Shown piece by piece: positions 43,330-51,616 of a DNA stretch of 64,000 nucleotides. Below the pieces are notes generated by a model. The model saw only the letters and a list, made by a program, of their open reading frames with translations, made no database searches and was not told the DNA's origin. The stretch is from Pseudonocardia sp. EC080619-01 (lineage in GTDB: Bacteria > Actinomycetota > Actinomycetes > Mycobacteriales > Pseudonocardiaceae), in the NCBI RefSeq assembly GCF_001420995.1, contig NZ_CP012184.1, positions 2,464,501-2,528,500 of the forward strand. The letters run 5' to 3'. Within the stretch, counting starts at the first letter, position 1; every line of letters begins with the position of its first letter. The position numbers and the translations under genes were made by a program.

Positions 43330-45843
43330 TCACTTCGGGTCGACGGTGCGGGCGCCCAGGTGCTCCTGCAGGATCCCGAGCGCCGCGGCCTCCGGATCGC
43401 GCCGCACACCCGGTGCCGACGCCTCGGCCGCGGCCTCCGCGAGCATCGCCTCCTCCTCGTCGGCCTGGCTGGCGCGCGGGGACGGCGCTCCCTGCCCGCC
43501 CGCCGCGGTACGGCCGCCCCGGGCGGGTCCACCCTCGTGCGGGTCGGGTGGTGCATCCTCCGGCGGGGGCTCGGGCGGCAGCGGGATGTCGCCGTCCGGA
43601 CCGCCCTGGCGCCGGGCCGGACGAGCCTGCGCCCCGTCGCCCTGCTGCGCGGCCTGCCGCTGGGACGGTCGCTGCGGGACCGGGCGCTGCTGGCGTTCCG
43701 GCGCGGCCCGGCGCTGCTGCCCGGCCGCCTCGCCCTGGTCGCAGCGGACCTGCCACTGCACGCCGAGCACCGCGCGCAGCGCCTCGCTGATCACGTCGGT
43801 GTTGCGCGACTCGGAGAGCCGCCGGGCCAGCGGCGGGGCGCCGATCGCCAGCACCAGGGTGTCCCCGTCGACCGCCCGGACGGTGGCGTTGACCAGCAGC
43901 GCCTCGGTGCTGCGGCTGCGCTGGCGGACGGCCGCGAGGATCTCCGGCCACACCCGTCGGACGGCGGTCGCGTCCAGCGACGCGACCGCGGGCGCGGGCT
44001 GCGCCGACGACGGCGGGACCGCGTCCGCGGGGGCCCCGTCGCGCGGCGGGTCGGGGTGCCTCGCCGCCTCGTCCGGCCCGGCCCCGGGCTGTGGCTCGGG
44101 GGCCGGCGTGGTCCGGTGTCCGGGGGCCGGCGGGAGCGGCTCGGCCGCCTGATCCCTCGCGGCGGGCTCGCCCGCGGCGGCGGTACTCCCCGCGGGAGCC
44201 GGCTCCCCCACGGGAGCCTGCGGCTCCGTGGTGGCCTCCTGCTCCGTGGTGGCCTGCGGCGGCGAGCCGGTGGCCTGCGGGGTGACGGAGGCTCCAGCGG
44301 CCTCGCTCCGCGGCTCGACGGAGCTCTCGGTGTCGGTCTCCGGGACGGGACGCTCCGGCGCCTGCCGTGTACCGCCCGACCCTGCCGCGGGCCCTGCACC
44401 GCTGGACTCCGCACCCGCCACCCGCTCGGCGGCGGGTGCGGGCTCGGCCGCCGCGCCGTCACGGGCGTCGTCGTCACCGGCGCCGGCCTGCTCCCGCGCC
44501 GGGGCGGCCCCGCCGGCCGGCACCGCCGCGGTCGTCGAGGCGCCGCGACCGTTCCCGGCGGCAGGAGCGGACCCGCCGTCGGCCGCGGCCGGCCGCGACG
44601 CCGCGTCGCCACCCTGACCGGACCGCTCGCTGGGCCGCACGAAGCGCTTGGCGGCCCCGCCGTCGTCGCCGGGGTCGACGGCGATCGCATTGCGCCGCTC
44701 GATCCGCTCCAGCCGCTCGAGGAGCCCGCCGTCCGACGTCGTCGCCGCCGGCAGCAGCATCCGGGCGCACAGCAGCTCCAGCAGCAGCCGCGGAGCCGTC
44801 GCGCCCCGCATGTCGATCAGGCCCTGGTGCAGGATCTCGCCGTAGCGGGTCAGCGCGGCCGGACCGAGCCGGGCCGCCTGGTCGGCCATCCGGGAGAGCT
44901 CGTCCTCGGCACCGTCGACCAGCCCCTGCTCCGCGGCGTCCGGGACGACCTGGACCAGCATCAGGTCGCGGAAGCGCTGCAACAGGTCGGACGCGAACCG
45001 GCGGGGATCGTGACCGGCCTCGACGAGCCGGTCGACCGCGCCGTAGACGGCGGCCCCGTCGGCCGCGGCGAGCGCGTCCACCGCGTCGTCGATGAGGCCC
45101 GAGTCGGTGACCCCGAGCAGGGCGACGGCCCGCTCGTAGGTGACCCCGCCGTCGCCCGCACCGGCCAGCAGCTGGTCCAGCACCGACAGCGTGTCCCGCG
45201 CCGAGCCGCCGCCGGCCCGGATGACCAGCGGGAACACCGGCGGCGCGACGGTGACCTCCTCGTCGCCGCAGATCCTCTCCAGCAGCGAGCGCATGGTCCC
45301 CGGCGGGATCAGCCGGAACGGGTAGTGGTGGGTGCGCGAGCGGATCGTCGACAGCACCTTGTCCGGCTCGGTGGTCGCGAACACGAACACCAGGTGCTCC
45401 GGCGGCTCCTCGACGATCTTGAGCAGCGCGTTGAAGCCCTGGGTGGTGACCATGTGCGCCTCGTCGACCACGAACACGCGGTACCGCGACTCGGCGGGCG
45501 CGTAGAACGCACGGTCACGCAGCTCGCGCGCGTCCTCGACACCACCGTGCGAGGCCGCGTCGAGCTCGATGACGTCGATGTTCCCCGGACCCTCGGGTGC
45601 GAGCGACACGCAGGACCCGCACTCGCCGCACGGGTCCGGCGTGGGCCCCTGGACGCAGTTCAGCGAGCGGGCCAGGATCCGCGCCGACGACGTCTTCCCG
45701 CAGCCGCGCGGGCCCGAGAACAGGTACGCATGGTTGACCCGCCCCGCGGACAGGGCAGTGGCCAGGGGCTCGGTGACGTGCTCCTGCCCCACGACGTCGG
45801 CCAGCTTGGCCGGGCGGTACTTGCGGTACAGAGCCAGAGCCAC
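43330..45843 (-). CDS. dnaX: DNA polymerase III subunit gamma/tau
   Basis: An 837-residue clamp-loader subunit. It has Walker A GPRGCGKTSS (44-53), a zinc module with Cys61, 70, 73 and 76, Walker B VFVVDEAH (121-128), and a sensor-1 region FATTEPDKV. A long Ala/Pro/Glu-rich linker (about 395-640) leads to a tau-type C-terminal domain (about 645-730; WPEILAAVRQRSRSTEALL). GTG at 45843 starts the family-typical ALALYRKYRP. No slippery frameshift site for a short gamma form was seen. SRP RNA and tRNA-Ser lie upstream. Confidence 0.96.
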   Translation of the reverse strand: MALALYRKYRPAKLADVVGQEHVTEPLATALSAGRVNHAYLFSGPRGCGKTSSARILARSLNCVQGPTPDPCGECGSCVSLAPEGPGNIDVIELDAASHGGVEDARELRDRAFYAPAESRYRVFVVDEAHMVTTQGFNALLKIVEEPPEHLVFVFATTEPDKVLSTIRSRTHHYPFRLIPPGTMRSLLERICGDEEVTVAPPVFPLVIRAGGGSARDTLSVLDQLLAGAGDGGVTYERAVALLGVTDSGLIDDAVDALAAADGAAVYGAVDRLVEAGHDPRRFASDLLQRFRDLMLVQVVPDAAEQGLVDGAEDELSRMADQAARLGPAALTRYGEILHQGLIDMRGATAPRLLLELLCARMLLPAATTSDGGLLERLERIERRNAIAVDPGDDGGAAKRFVRPSERSGQGGDAASRPAAADGGSAPAAGNGRGASTTAAVPAGGAAPAREQAGAGDDDARDGAAAEPAPAAERVAGAESSGAGPAAGSGGTRQAPERPVPETDTESSVEPRSEAAGASVTPQATGSPPQATTEQEATTEPQAPVGEPAPAGSTAAAGEPAARDQAAEPLPPAPGHRTTPAPEPQPGAGPDEAARHPDPPRDGAPADAVPPSSAQPAPAVASLDATAVRRVWPEILAAVRQRSRSTEALLVNATVRAVDGDTLVLAIGAPPLARRLSESRNTDVISEALRAVLGVQWQVRCDQGEAAGQQRRAAPERQQRPVPQRPSQRQAAQQGDGAQARPARRQGGPDGDIPLPPEPPPEDAPPDPHEGGPARGGRTAAGGQGAPSPRASQADEEEAMLAEAAAEASAPGVRRDPEAAALGILQEHLGARTVDPK

Positions 45844-45910
45844 GCCGCGAGGTTACCGAGGGGGGCCGACGGTTTCCGACACCGGGAACACCGACCGGCC
45901 GGAGACAGAA

Positions 45911-46000
45911 GGGGACCCCGCGCACCCGCCAGAGCCTGTTGACCCTTGCTGCCTTCCGGCCCTGGGGGAGTTCACAGGATGGACGCCGCACGGGGTCCAC
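45911..46000 (-). ncRNA. ffs: Signal recognition particle 4.5S RNA
   Basis: On the minus strand the conserved SRP tetraloop helix is present (CAGGGCCGGAAGGCAGCAAG), flanked by arms GGACCCCG (45998-45991) and CGGGGTCC (45920-45913) that close the hairpin. Small bacterial SRP RNA binds Ffh for co-translational targeting. Its place between dnaX and tRNA-Ser is conserved in actinobacteria. Ends are approximate. Confidence 0.9.
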
Positions 46001-46081
46001 GGACAGTGTGCCACGGAGCGGGCCCGCCGGGGCCGAGGGGGCCGTGACGGACGGCCCCGGGCGGCAGGTAACCTTCTTCGC

Positions 46082-46169
46082 GGAGGATTCGCCTAGTGGC
46101 CTAGGGCGCACGCTTGGAAAGCGTGTTGGGAGCAATCCCTCACGGGTTCAAATCCCGTATCCTCCGCCA
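46082..46169 (+). tRNA. tRNA-Ser (GGA)
   Basis: A class II tRNA. The acceptor GGAGGAT (46082-46088) pairs with ATCCTCC (46159-46165), with discriminator G and encoded CCA. The anticodon loop TTGGAAA gives GGA, reading UCC/UCU. A long variable arm and a GGTTCAAATCC T-loop are present. Confidence 0.96.
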
Positions 46170-46185
46170 GCCTGAACAGGCAGAG

Positions 46186-46217
46186 CGCCGGGCACACCCC
46201 ACGGGTGGCCCGGCGTT
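46186..46217 (+). terminator. Terminator after tRNA-Ser(GGA)
   Basis: CGCCGGGC (46186-46193) and GCCCGGCG (46208-46215) form an 8-bp stem followed by TT, 17 bases past the tRNA. Confidence 0.6.
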
Positions 46218-46268
46218 CGGCGTTCCGGACGCAGGTGCGGCCGCCGTGCCGCCGCCCGGGGCCGCGAC

Positions 46269-46442
46269 TCAGGACGGGTGCACCTCGATCAGCACGAGAC
46301 CCGTCGGAGTCTGCTGACGCCGGTGCAGCTCACGACCGCACGCGTCGAGCAGCGCTTCGAGCACCTCGGTGCTGAGCTCGGCCGGATCGATCATCGAGGG
46401 CACCGACACCACCTGCGACCTCTCGTGAGGCCTTCCCTCCAC
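46269..46442 (-). CDS. Small hypothetical protein
   Basis: A 57-residue protein starting with GTG at 46442, which has GAGGAGG and five bases before it. The C-terminal two thirds (IDPAELSTEVLEALLDACG) look like an amphipathic helix, ending in GLVLIEVHPS. It has no family I recognise. The strong ribosome site is the main support. Confidence 0.6.
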   Translation of the reverse strand: MEGRPHERSQVVSVPSMIDPAELSTEVLEALLDACGRELHRRQQTPTGLVLIEVHPS

Positions 46443-46742
46443 GGCTACCTCCTCGTTGCCGGCCGGGCAGCTCCGGGCCGCAGCCCGGAACCGTCGCGGA
46501 GGTCGACGTCGCGACGACATGAGGAGATTCACATCACACCGTGGTGGCATTGGTGCGCAAGGGAATCAGCACGACTGGTCGGAGACTGGCCATTCGGTGC
46601 GCATCGCGGACATACGGCCGGTCGGGACCGGACGGTGGGCTGCCCCTCGCGCGTCGCCGGTCGTGGAGCGGAATGAAACCGGGGACGTCCCGGTTGGGCG
46701 GTCCGTCCGGACCGAACACCGCACAGCGGAGGCTAGCCCGTC
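46443..46742. other. Intergenic region, no gene supported
   Basis: About 300 bases between divergent small genes. The middle (46505-46600) is more AT-rich than its surroundings and probably holds both promoters. Open frames through it lack ribosome sites or family-like sequence. Confidence 0.5.
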
Positions 46743-47132
46743 ATGACCGGCACCGACCTGCAGGCCAACAAGGACAACGTCCGGGCGTTCTACGACCTGA
46801 TGTTCAACGGGTGCAGGCCCGCCGAGGCGCTGGAGCGCTACGCCGGGGACACCTACACCCAGCACAACGTGCACGTCGCCGACGGCAAGCAGGCCTTCGT
46901 CGACTACTTCGAACGGATGGCCGCGGAGTACCCCGGCAAGCACGTGCGGTTCGTCCGTGTCGTCGCCGAGGGCGACCTGGTCGTGCTGCACTGCCACCAG
47001 ACCTGGCCGGGTGGCGACGACTACGCCGGGATCGACATCTTCCGCGTGGACGACGACGGCCGGATCGTCGAGCACTGGGACGTCCTGCAGGTCGTCCCGG
47101 CGACCTCGGCCAACGACAACGGCATGTTCTGA
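46743..47132 (+). CDS. SnoaL-like/nuclear transport factor 2-fold protein
   Basis: A 129-residue SnoaL-type protein: [20 protein letters not shown], then [31 protein letters not shown] and a final NDNGMF. This tail is typical of the ketosteroid-isomerase-like SnoaL clade. The QHN and late HWD residues line the pocket in relatives. ATG at 46743 follows GGAGG at ten bases. Convergent with another NTF2-fold gene, 19 bases apart. Substrate unknown. Confidence 0.9.
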   Translation: MTGTDLQANKDNVRAFYDLMFNGCRPAEALERYAGDTYTQHNVHVADGKQAFVDYFERMAAEYPGKHVRFVRVVAEGDLVVLHCHQTWPGGDDYAGIDIFRVDDDGRIVEHWDVLQVVPATSANDNGMF

Positions 47133-47151
47133 CCCGGCCGCGGGTCGCCGT

Positions 47152-47517
47152 TCAGCCCACGACGGACGCGTGGGCGGCGAGCACCTGCCAGCCCGCGCCG
47201 TCGTCGTGCGCCCAGGTGCGGGTGTAGCGGACCCGGGCGGCGAACGCCTCGCCCGCCGTCTCCCCCTCCAGCGCGACGAGCACCCAGGTGACCCCGGTCG
47301 GGCCGGCCACCCGGGTGCGGAGCTCCAGCTCCTCGCTCCGCCGCAGGACCTGTGCACCGTCACGGTGGGCCCGCAGGTCGTCGGCCTTGGCCAGGACCGT
47401 CCCGTCCGGGCCCGTGAACAGCGCCGCGTCGTCGAGCAGGGCGTCCAGCTCCGTGACGTCGGAGGCGAGCTGGGCGGCCTGCAGCCGCCGTTCGGCCGTG
47501 CGGAGGTCGTCGTCCAT
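47152..47517 (-). CDS. NTF2-fold (DUF4440-like) protein
   Basis: A 121-residue protein: the N-terminal helix AERRLQAAQLASDVTELDALL, then DDAALFTGPDGTVLAKADDLRAH and a final RYTRTWAHDDGAGWQVLAAH. This is the usual DUF4440/SnoaL_3 pattern. ATG at 47517 is leaderless, with TACCGT ending eight bases upstream. It is small, cytoplasmic, and of unknown ligand. The metal importer genes lie upstream on the same strand but with their own arrangement. Confidence 0.85.
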   Translation of the reverse strand: MDDDLRTAERRLQAAQLASDVTELDALLDDAALFTGPDGTVLAKADDLRAHRDGAQVLRRSEELELRTRVAGPTGVTWVLVALEGETAGEAFAARVRYTRTWAHDDGAGWQVLAAHASVVG

Positions 47518-47618
47518 GCGGCCGGACGGTAGTCCGGGCGGCACTGCGGGGTGCCCGCCGTTCGCTCCGGGCGGATCGCTGCGCCGCCCGCGAACCCGCC
47601 GTCGCGACGACCCGGCCG

Positions 47619-48497
47619 TCACCCCGCCCGCCGGGCACCGGGTTCCTGCACCGCGGGACGCCGCCCGGCCAGGTACCGCGCGATCACGCCGTGCCGCGGC
47701 CCGAACAGGTACGCCAGCGCGAACGCCGTGGCCAGGCTGACCACCACCGCACCCCCGGTGGAGACGTTCGCGTAGTAGCTGACATAGGTGCCCGCCACCC
47801 CGGCGACGACCGCCACCCCGACGGCGAGGAGCAGCATCCGCTCCATCCGGTCCGTCAGCAGGAAGGCCGTCGCCCCGGGGATGATCAGCACCGCCACCAC
47901 CAGCACGATCCCGACAGCCTGCAGCGCGACCACGACGGCGAGCGCGAGCAGCCCGAGCAGCAGGGCCTCCACCCGGCGCGGGTCGATCCCGACCGCGTGC
48001 GCGTGCACCCGGTCGAACGCGACCAGGGTGAAGTCCCGCCGGCGCAGCGCGACCACCGCGATCGTCACGAGGCCCAGCACGACGATCTGGACGACGTCGG
48101 CGACGGACAGCCCGAGCAGGTTCCCGAACAGGATGTGGGACAGGTCGGTGTCGCTGGGAGTGCGCGAGATCAGGATCAGCCCGAGCGCGAACAGCCCGGT
48201 GAACACGACGCCGATCGCGGCGTCCTCCTTCACCCGCGACGTCCGCCGGACCAGCCCGATCAGACCGACGGCACCGGCGCCGAACACGAACGCGCCGATC
48301 CCGAACGGGATCCCGACGATGTAGGACAGCACCACCCCGGGCAGCACCGCGTGCGACACGGCGTCGCCCATCAGCGACCAGCCGACGAGGGTCAGCCAGC
48401 AGGACAGCAGCGCGCCGACCGAGCCCGCCACGACCGCGACGAGCAGCGCACGCTGCATGAACCCGAACTGCAGCGGCTCCAGCACCCAGGCGATCAT
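47619..48497 (-). CDS. Metal ABC transporter permease (ABC-3 family)
   Basis: A 292-residue permease with eight to nine helices. The LVGWSLMGDAVSHAVLPGVVLSY stretch is diagnostic of the ZnuB/MntB/SitC family (split: LVGWSLMGDAVSHAVLPG, VVLSY). The late VGIVLVVAVLIIPGATAFLL helix is also typical. It imports a divalent metal with the ATPase and lipoprotein encoded upstream. Its ATG overlaps the ATPase stop by four bases. Confidence 0.93.
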   Translation of the reverse strand: MIAWVLEPLQFGFMQRALLVAVVAGSVGALLSCWLTLVGWSLMGDAVSHAVLPGVVLSYIVGIPFGIGAFVFGAGAVGLIGLVRRTSRVKEDAAIGVVFTGLFALGLILISRTPSDTDLSHILFGNLLGLSVADVVQIVVLGLVTIAVVALRRRDFTLVAFDRVHAHAVGIDPRRVEALLLGLLALAVVVALQAVGIVLVVAVLIIPGATAFLLTDRMERMLLLAVGVAVVAGVAGTYVSYYANVSTGGAVVVSLATAFALAYLFGPRHGVIARYLAGRRPAVQEPGARRAG

Positions 48498-49219
48498 GTG
48501 GCGGAGAACCCGAACACGCGGCCCAGCACCCCGGGGGTGAGCACCTCGCCCGGCGGGCCGTCGGCCAGCAGCCGGTTGGCCAGCAGGACCGCCCGGTCGC
48601 ACAGCCGCTCGACGCCGCCGATGTCGTGCGTCGACACGAGGACGGTGCGGCCGGCGTCGCGCAGCTCGTGCAGGACCGCCGTCATCGCCTCCTGCGTGCC
48701 GTGGTCGACACCGGCGAACGGCTCGTCGAGCAGCAGCAGCGGCGCGTCCTGGGCGATCGCCCTGGCGAGGAACACCCGCTTGCGCTGACCGCCCGACAGC
48801 CTGCCGATCTGCCGGTCGGCCAGGCCGGTCAGGCCGACCCGCTCCAGCGCGTCGGCGACGGCCGTCCGGTCGGCCGCCCGGGGCCTGCGACCGATCCCCA
48901 TGCGGCCGTAGCGCCCGGTCATGACGACCTCGTGCGCGACGATCGGGAAGTCCCTGTCGATCGCCTCGGCCTGCGGCATGTACGCGATCGCGGCCGCCCG
49001 CCGGGCCGCGCGGACGTCACCGTCGCCGACCCGGACGGTGCCGGCGTGCGGCCGGACCAGCCCCATGACGGCGGAGAACAGTGTCGACTTGCCGGAGCCG
49101 TTGGTCCCCAGCAGCCCGCAGACGGTGCCGGCGCCGAGCCGGAGGTCGACGCCGTCGAGCGCGATGACCTCGCCGTAGCGCACCGACAGGCCGGTCACCT
49201 CCAGCACCGCGGCGGTCAC
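48494..49219 (-). CDS. Metal ABC transporter ATP-binding protein
   Basis: A 241-residue ATPase: Walker A LLGTNGSGKSTLF, signature LSGGQRKRVFLARAI, Walker B LLLLDEPFAGVD, and the H-loop STHDIGG. Similar to MntA/ZnuC-type ATPases. GTG at 49219 overlaps the upstream lipoprotein stop by four bases, and its own stop overlaps the permease start, so the three genes form one operon. Confidence 0.93.
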   Translation of the reverse strand: MTAAVLEVTGLSVRYGEVIALDGVDLRLGAGTVCGLLGTNGSGKSTLFSAVMGLVRPHAGTVRVGDGDVRAARRAAAIAYMPQAEAIDRDFPIVAHEVVMTGRYGRMGIGRRPRAADRTAVADALERVGLTGLADRQIGRLSGGQRKRVFLARAIAQDAPLLLLDEPFAGVDHGTQEAMTAVLHELRDAGRTVLVSTHDIGGVERLCDRAVLLANRLLADGPPGEVLTPGVLGRVFGFSAT

Positions 49220-50148
49220 GGCTGCGCCCCCGTCAGCCCGTCCGAGATCACCCGGGCGTCGTGCCGGAGCAGGTCGAGGTAGCTGGGTACCGGACCGCCC
49301 TCCTCGGACAGCGAGTCGACGTAGAGCGGGCCCGCCAGCCGGGCGCCGGTCTCGGCGGCGACCTGCCGCTGCGCGGAGTCGTTCACGGTGCTCTCGCAGA
49401 ACACGGCGGGCACCGCGTCGTCCCGGACGACGGCGATCGTCGACGCGATCTGGTCCGGGGTGCCCTCGGCGTCGCTGTTCACCGGCCACAGGTAGGACTC
49501 CCGCAGCCCCATGTCCCGGGCCAGGTAGGAGAACGCGCCCTCACAGGTCACGAGCACCCGCTGGGCGTCGGGGAGTCGGCCCAGGTCGGCCCGGAGCTCC
49601 TCCCCGACCTGCCGGATCCGCTCGGCGTAGCCGGCCGCGTTGGCGGTGTAGACGTCGCGTCCCGCCGGGTCGAGCTCCACGAGCGCGTCGCGGATGTTCG
49701 CGACGTAGCGCTCGCCGGCCACCGGCGACATCCAGGCGTGCGGGTTCGGGCGGTCGCGGTACTCCCCCGCGGCGATCGGCAGCACGTCGACGCCGTCGCT
49801 CACGGTCGCCGACCGGGCCTCGGACCGGTCCACGAACTGCTCGAACCAGCGCTCCAGACCGAGCCCGTTGTCGAGCACCAGGTCCGCGTCCGCGCCGCGC
49901 ACCAGGTCACCGGGGACCGGCTCGTAGTCGTGGATCTCCGCCCCGGGGCGGGTGATCGACTCGACCCGGACCCGGTCGCCGCCGACCTCGCGGGCCATGT
50001 CGGCGATCACGGTGAAGGTCGCCAGCACCACCGGACGCGGGTCGTCCGGGTCCGCGGGCTCCGGCCCCGCTCCGCACCCGGCGAGGACCAGCACGCAGGC
50101 CAGTACCACCCCAGATGTTCGCCAAGCCATAGACCGTGAGTTAGGCAT
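49216..50148 (-). CDS. Metal-binding lipoprotein of Mn/Fe-type ABC importer
   Basis: A 310-residue cluster A-I binding protein. The signal peptide ends in the lipobox VLAGC (Cys25). Predicted ligands are His73 (HDYEP), His137 (NPHAW), Glu203 (CEGAF) and Asp278 (YVDS). Glu in the third position is the PsaA/MntC pattern and argues for manganese or iron, since zinc proteins have His there and often a His-rich loop, absent here. ATG at 50148 is leaderless: CATAAT ends seven bases upstream. A DtxR-like palindrome covers this start. Confidence 0.9.
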   Translation of the reverse strand: MPNSRSMAWRTSGVVLACVLVLAGCGAGPEPADPDDPRPVVLATFTVIADMAREVGGDRVRVESITRPGAEIHDYEPVPGDLVRGADADLVLDNGLGLERWFEQFVDRSEARSATVSDGVDVLPIAAGEYRDRPNPHAWMSPVAGERYVANIRDALVELDPAGRDVYTANAAGYAERIRQVGEELRADLGRLPDAQRVLVTCEGAFSYLARDMGLRESYLWPVNSDAEGTPDQIASTIAVVRDDAVPAVFCESTVNDSAQRQVAAETGARLAGPLYVDSLSEEGGPVPSYLDLLRHDARVISDGLTGAQP

Positions 50149-50184
50149 GCCGAACATTATGCGGGAGGAATCACCGACGAGCAA
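50141..50184 (-). promoter_or_regulatory. Mn-importer promoter with DtxR/IdeR-like box
   Basis: On the minus strand TTGCTC (50184-50179), 17 bases, CATAAT (50161-50156), then the ATG at 50148. Plus-strand TTAGGCATGCCGAACATTA (50141-50159) matches the 19-base DtxR/IdeR-type consensus at 13 positions and includes a 14-of-16 palindrome. A metal-dependent DtxR-family repressor (MntR-like) bound here would block -10 and start codon. Confidence 0.65.
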
Positions 50185-50236
50185 GATCCGTGGTCGGACC
50201 GGTCACCATCGCTTGCCCGTCCCGCGCGACCGGGCA

Positions 50237-50325
50237 GACTGGGGTCCGGACCGCCGCACGGCGGGCTCCCCGGACGAGACGCGCCGTACCCGGATCGCCA
50301 AGACGACGCAGCTGTCCGGGAGGAG
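50237..50325 (+). promoter_or_regulatory. Candidate guanidine-I (ykkC) riboswitch
   Basis: Upstream of a Gdx-like SMR gene the leader reads ACTGGGGTCCGG, a hairpin (CCGCC-GCAC-GGCGG), CCGGACGAGA, and ends GTCCGGGAGGAG. These pieces and their order resemble the guanidine-I aptamer core and its 3' CCGGGAG segment, but several conserved bases differ. A call by eye only; an Infernal search with RF00442 would decide it. Confidence 0.33.
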
Positions 50326-50333
50326 CGCTCGTC

Positions 50334-50648
50334 ATGGCGTGGATCTATCTGGTCGTCTCCGGCCTGCTGGAGACGGTGTGGGCCGCGGCCCTGTCACAGA
50401 GCCGGGGCTTCAGCCGGCTGACGCCGTCGATCGTCTTCGGCGTGGCGCTGGTGCTGAGCATGGGCGGGCTGTCGCTGGCCCTGCGGGAACTGCCGGTCGG
50501 GACCGCGTACGCGATCTGGGTCGGCATCGGCGCGGTCGGCACGGCGGTCTACGGGATGGCCGCGCTGGGCGAGCCCGCGTCGACCGCGCGGCTGCTGTGC
50601 CTGGTGGCGATCGTCGGCGGCGTGGTCGGGCTGAAGCTCGCCCACTAG
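50334..50648 (+). CDS. SMR-family exporter, guanidine exporter (Gdx/SugE)-like
   Basis: A 104-residue, four-helix small multidrug resistance protein. The first helix has the coupling Glu in GLLETVWAAAL; the ETVWA context and SRLTPSI match guanidinium exporters (Gdx) more than EmrE-type drug pumps. LPVGTAYAIWVGIGAVGT is the standard helix 3. It should work as an antiparallel dimer exchanging guanidinium for protons. ATG at 50334 follows GGGAGGAG. The leader may hold a guanidine riboswitch. Confidence 0.88.
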   Translation: MAWIYLVVSGLLETVWAAALSQSRGFSRLTPSIVFGVALVLSMGGLSLALRELPVGTAYAIWVGIGAVGTAVYGMAALGEPASTARLLCLVAIVGGVVGLKLAH

Positions 50649-50656
50649 AACGACGA

Positions 50657-50696
50657 CGGCGGGGCCGGTCCGGGTCTCCCCGGTCCGACCCCGCCG
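50657..50696. terminator. Hairpin between SMR gene and exported-protein gene
   Basis: CGGCGGGG (50657-50664) pairs with CCCCGCCG (50689-50696), and inner CCGG repeats extend the structure. It lies between convergent stops at 50648 and 50713. Confidence 0.6.
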
Positions 50697-50712
50697 CCGC
50701 GCGGGGAGCCCC

Positions 50713-51033
50713 TTACTCGAAGGGTCCGTTCACCAGCAGCCCACCGACCGGGCCCTCGACGAACCGCGGGTCCGCCTGCGGGAACTCGGTGTCGGTGCCG
50801 TTGACGCCGTCCGGCCGGTTGCTCGACGAGAAACCGTCGAGCGCGTCGAAGAGGCCATAGGCGGCAGTGTCCGCCGTGGCTCCCACGGCGTCGACACCCT
50901 GGGTCGGGCTCTGGGTGCTGGGGTAGCCGTGCTCGTCGTCGCCGGTGTCGGCGGCGGCGAACCCTGCCAGCGGGAACGCCACGGCACCGAGGGCGCCCAC
51001 GGCGACCAGGGTCCGGCGCATCCGGTTCTTCAT
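50713..51033 (-). CDS. Small exported protein
   Basis: A 106-residue protein with a clear signal peptide (MKNRMRRTLVAVGALGAVAF..., cleavage after AGFAAA) and an acidic, Asp/Gly-rich mature region without cysteines. The C-terminal VEGPVGGLLVNGPFE is hydrophobic. No family is recognised. The start is supported by the signal peptide; AAGGACGGA lies upstream. Confidence 0.72.
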   Translation of the reverse strand: MKNRMRRTLVAVGALGAVAFPLAGFAAADTGDDEHGYPSTQSPTQGVDAVGATADTAAYGLFDALDGFSSSNRPDGVNGTDTEFPQADPRFVEGPVGGLLVNGPFE

Positions 51034-51121
51034 CGAATCCGTCCTTCTGTGTGGGGAGCGGTCATCAACACGACGGCAGAGACCTGCCGTACACCCTAAC
51101 GGCCCAGTGGCCGACAGGTGG

Positions 51122-51592
51122 TCACATGTTGTCGGCGCCGGCCTTGATCGCCTCACGGATGCGGTTGTACGTACCGCACCGGCAGATGTTGCGGATCTCG
51201 TCGAGGGCCTCGTCGTCGATCGAGAAGCCCTCGGCCTCGGCACGCCTGACCAGGGCGACAGCAGCCATGATCTGGCCGGGCTGGCAGTACCCGCACTGGG
51301 CGACGTCGTTGTCGACCCACGCCTGCTGCATCGGGTGCAGAGTGTCACCGTCGGCCAGACCCTCGATCGTGGTGATCTCGTCGCCCTCCTCGAGGGTGCC
51401 GATCGGGGTGGCACAGGGGTTGAAGGCCTTGCCGTTGACGTGGCTCGTGCAGGCCTTGCAGACGTTGATCCCGCATCCGTACTTCGGGCCGGTCACCCCG
51501 AGCACGTCGCGCAGGACCCACAGCAGCCGGACGTCGTCCTCGACGTCGACGGTGACCTTCTCACCGTTCAGCGTGAACGTGTGCGTGGACAT
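51122..51592 (-). CDS. [2Fe-2S] subunit of xanthine-dehydrogenase-family oxidoreductase
   Basis: A 156-residue electron-transfer subunit. A ferredoxin-like domain carries GCGINVCKACTSHV and a further Cys in NPC. The C-terminal helical domain has CGYCQPGQ and ICRCGTY for the second cluster. It is of the type paired with isoquinoline 1-oxidoreductase large subunits. It starts 24 bases after that gene's stop. No FAD subunit is present, so electrons probably pass to a cytochrome rather than NAD (known for Ior-type enzymes; inferred here). Confidence 0.94.
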   Translation of the reverse strand: MSTHTFTLNGEKVTVDVEDDVRLLWVLRDVLGVTGPKYGCGINVCKACTSHVNGKAFNPCATPIGTLEEGDEITTIEGLADGDTLHPMQQAWVDNDVAQCGYCQPGQIMAAVALVRRAEAEGFSIDDEALDEIRNICRCGTYNRIREAIKAGADNM

Positions 51593-51616
51593 GATTGATC
51601 TCCTCGTCGAGGCAGG

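Noticed and set aside
46541..47227. Plus-strand frame upstream of and overlapping the SnoaL gene
   Set aside because: It becomes Arg/Gln-rich once it enters the SnoaL gene and has no start signal. The frame at 46743 matches the family end to end.
50245..50275. Guanidine-II (mini-ykkC) hairpins before the SMR gene
   Set aside because: An ACGG is present but does not sit in the loop of a paired stem, and the second hairpin is missing.
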